Assembly: GCA_029245825.1 (NCBI GenBank)
Contig: JAQWON010000053.1
Span: 1 to 8,833 of the forward strand
Direction of reading: 5' to 3'
Length of the DNA: 8,833 nt
From: Flavobacteriaceae bacterium
Lineage (GTDB): Bacteria > Bacteroidota > Bacteroidia > Flavobacteriales > Flavobacteriaceae
The notes beneath the pieces were generated by a model. The model saw nothing but the letters and a program-made list of their open reading frames with translations. It was not told the origin of the DNA and searched no databases. Shown here piece after piece: positions 7,826-8,833 of the stretch. Both the position numbers and the translations under genes were made by a program. How positions within the stretch are numbered: the first letter of the stretch is position 1; every line of letters starts with the position of its first letter.

Positions 7826-8833
7826 TTATTTATATGCGTCTTCATGAACATTTAGAATTGCTCGACCGCTAGGTTCGTTTTTATCCTTAAAACTTTCATC
7901 CCATTCCAGTGCTTTTGGAGAACTACATGCAATAGAAGGTAAAGATGGAACAGTTAATGCGGCTGAATCACTTGAAAAATGACTTTCAAAAATAGACCTG
8001 TAAAAATATTCTTCTTTCGTTTTAGGTGATTGAAGAGGAAATCTTGAAGAAGATTTGCTCATTTCTTGATCAGACACTTTTTTATCAACTAATTTTTTTA
8101 GTTGATTGATCCAGCTATATCCTACGCCATCTGAAAATTGTTCCTTCTGTCTCCAAACAATTTCTTTAGGTAAATATTTTTCAAAAGCTTTTCTCAGTAC
8201 CCACTTTTCCATTCGATTTGAATTTATCATTTTATCTTTAGGATTTAACCTCATTGCAACATCAAGAAATTCTTTATCTAAAAAAGGAACTCTACCTTCT
8301 ATTCCCCATGCTGCAAGCGATTTGTTGGCTCTTAGACAGTCATACAAGTGCAAACTAGATAATTTTCTGACTGTTTCTTGATGAAATTCATTTTCTGATG
8401 GTGCTTTATGAAAATATAAATATCCTCCAAATATTTCATCCGCTCCTTCTCCTGAAAGAACCATTTTTATCCCCAAAGACTTAATTGCCCTTGCCATTAG
8501 AAACATTGGCGTAGAAGCTCTTACAGTAGTTACATCATATGTTTCAAGATGATAAATCACATCATACAATGCATCAAGACCTTCTTGAATTGTAAATATT
8601 ATTTCATGATGAATTGTTCCAATATGATCTGCAACTTTTTTTGAGGCCAAAAGATCAGGAGATCCCTCTAGGCCAATAGAAAAAGAATGCAGCTGAGGCC
8701 ACCATGCAGCTTGTTTATCATTACTCTCAATTCTTTTCGGAGCAAATTTTTTTGCAAGAGCAGATGTTATAGATGAATCCAAACCACCTGATAGAAGAAC
8801 TCCATAGGGAACGTCACTCATTAATTGACGATG
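7826..8833 (-). CDS. asnB: Asparagine synthetase B, synthetase domain (5' end outside the window)
   Basis: AsnB makes asparagine from aspartate, ATP and glutamine-derived ammonia in the cytoplasm. The 335 visible codons cover the C-terminal ATP-pyrophosphatase (synthetase) domain. Counting from the window edge, the PP-loop SGGLDSS is at 15-21, the SGEGADEIFGGY motif at 127-138, and WGIEGRVPFLD follows about 40 residues later. The C terminus ends GRAILNVHEDAYK, close to the E. coli AsnB ending. The first visible residues are HRQL directly before MSDVPYG; this is the normal interior of the protein, so the ATG at 8821 is not the start. The missing part, about 220 residues, should hold the N-terminal glutaminase domain with Cys at position 2, which cannot be checked. 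The gene ends in TAA, 146 bases before the gyrB start on the same strand. It is intact as far as seen. Confidence 0.95.
   Translation of the reverse strand, partial: HRQLMSDVPYGVLLSGGLDSSITSALAKKFAPKRIESNDKQAAWWPQLHSFSIGLEGSPDLLASKKVADHIGTIHHEIIFTIQEGLDALYDVIYHLETYDVTTVRASTPMFLMARAIKSLGIKMVLSGEGADEIFGGYLYFHKAPSENEFHQETVRKLSSLHLYDCLRANKSLAAWGIEGRVPFLDKEFLDVAMRLNPKDKMINSNRMEKWVLRKAFEKYLPKEIVWRQKEQFSDGVGYSWINQLKKLVDKKVSDQEMSKSSSRFPLQSPKTKEEYFYRSIFESHFSSDSAALTVPSLPSIACSSPKALEWDESFKDKNEPSGRAILNVHEDAYK

Overview
The window is AT-rich, gene-dense and made of core housekeeping genes. It most likely comes from the chromosome of a member of Bacteroidota, probably a marine-type, compact-genome flavobacterium. 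Four things point there: SecD and SecF are fused in one 978-residue protein; GyrB is the short form without the E. coli-type insert; start codons are preceded by A/T-rich stretches rather than a Shine-Dalgarno sequence; and copies of the Bacteroidota sigma-A minus-7 element (TAnnTTTG) lie just upstream of gyrB, mdh and secDF on the correct strand. The organism assignment is inference from these traits.

Layout. The left part (1-1717, plus strand) holds the 3' end of cysS (cysteinyl-tRNA synthetase), then yidD one base later, then lgt 13 bases further, probably one transcription unit. The right part (1722-8833, minus strand) reads, in the direction of transcription, asnB (5' end outside the window), gyrB, mdh and secDF. 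The two blocks converge, with only 4 bases between the lgt and secDF stop codons. No gene-free stretch reaches 300 bases. The longest, 7680-7825 between asnB and gyrB, carries the likely gyrB promoter.

Functions. YidD, Lgt and SecDF all serve membrane-protein and lipoprotein export: SecDF helps translocation, Lgt lipidates preprolipoproteins, and YidD is linked to membrane-protein insertion. CysS, AsnB, Mdh and GyrB cover translation, asparagine supply, the TCA cycle and DNA supercoiling.

The one real anomaly is in mdh. The reading frame is intact from end to end except for a single in-frame TGA at 5437-5439. That codon sits where the family has its conserved substrate-binding arginine (Arg81 in E. 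coli Mdh). Everything after it, including the catalytic Asp/His pair, is well preserved, so the lesion is either very recent, a sequencing or assembly error, or (least likely) tolerated through readthrough or reinitiation. I found no mobile element, CRISPR array, RNA gene or unfamiliar gene, and nothing that looks like an undescribed system.
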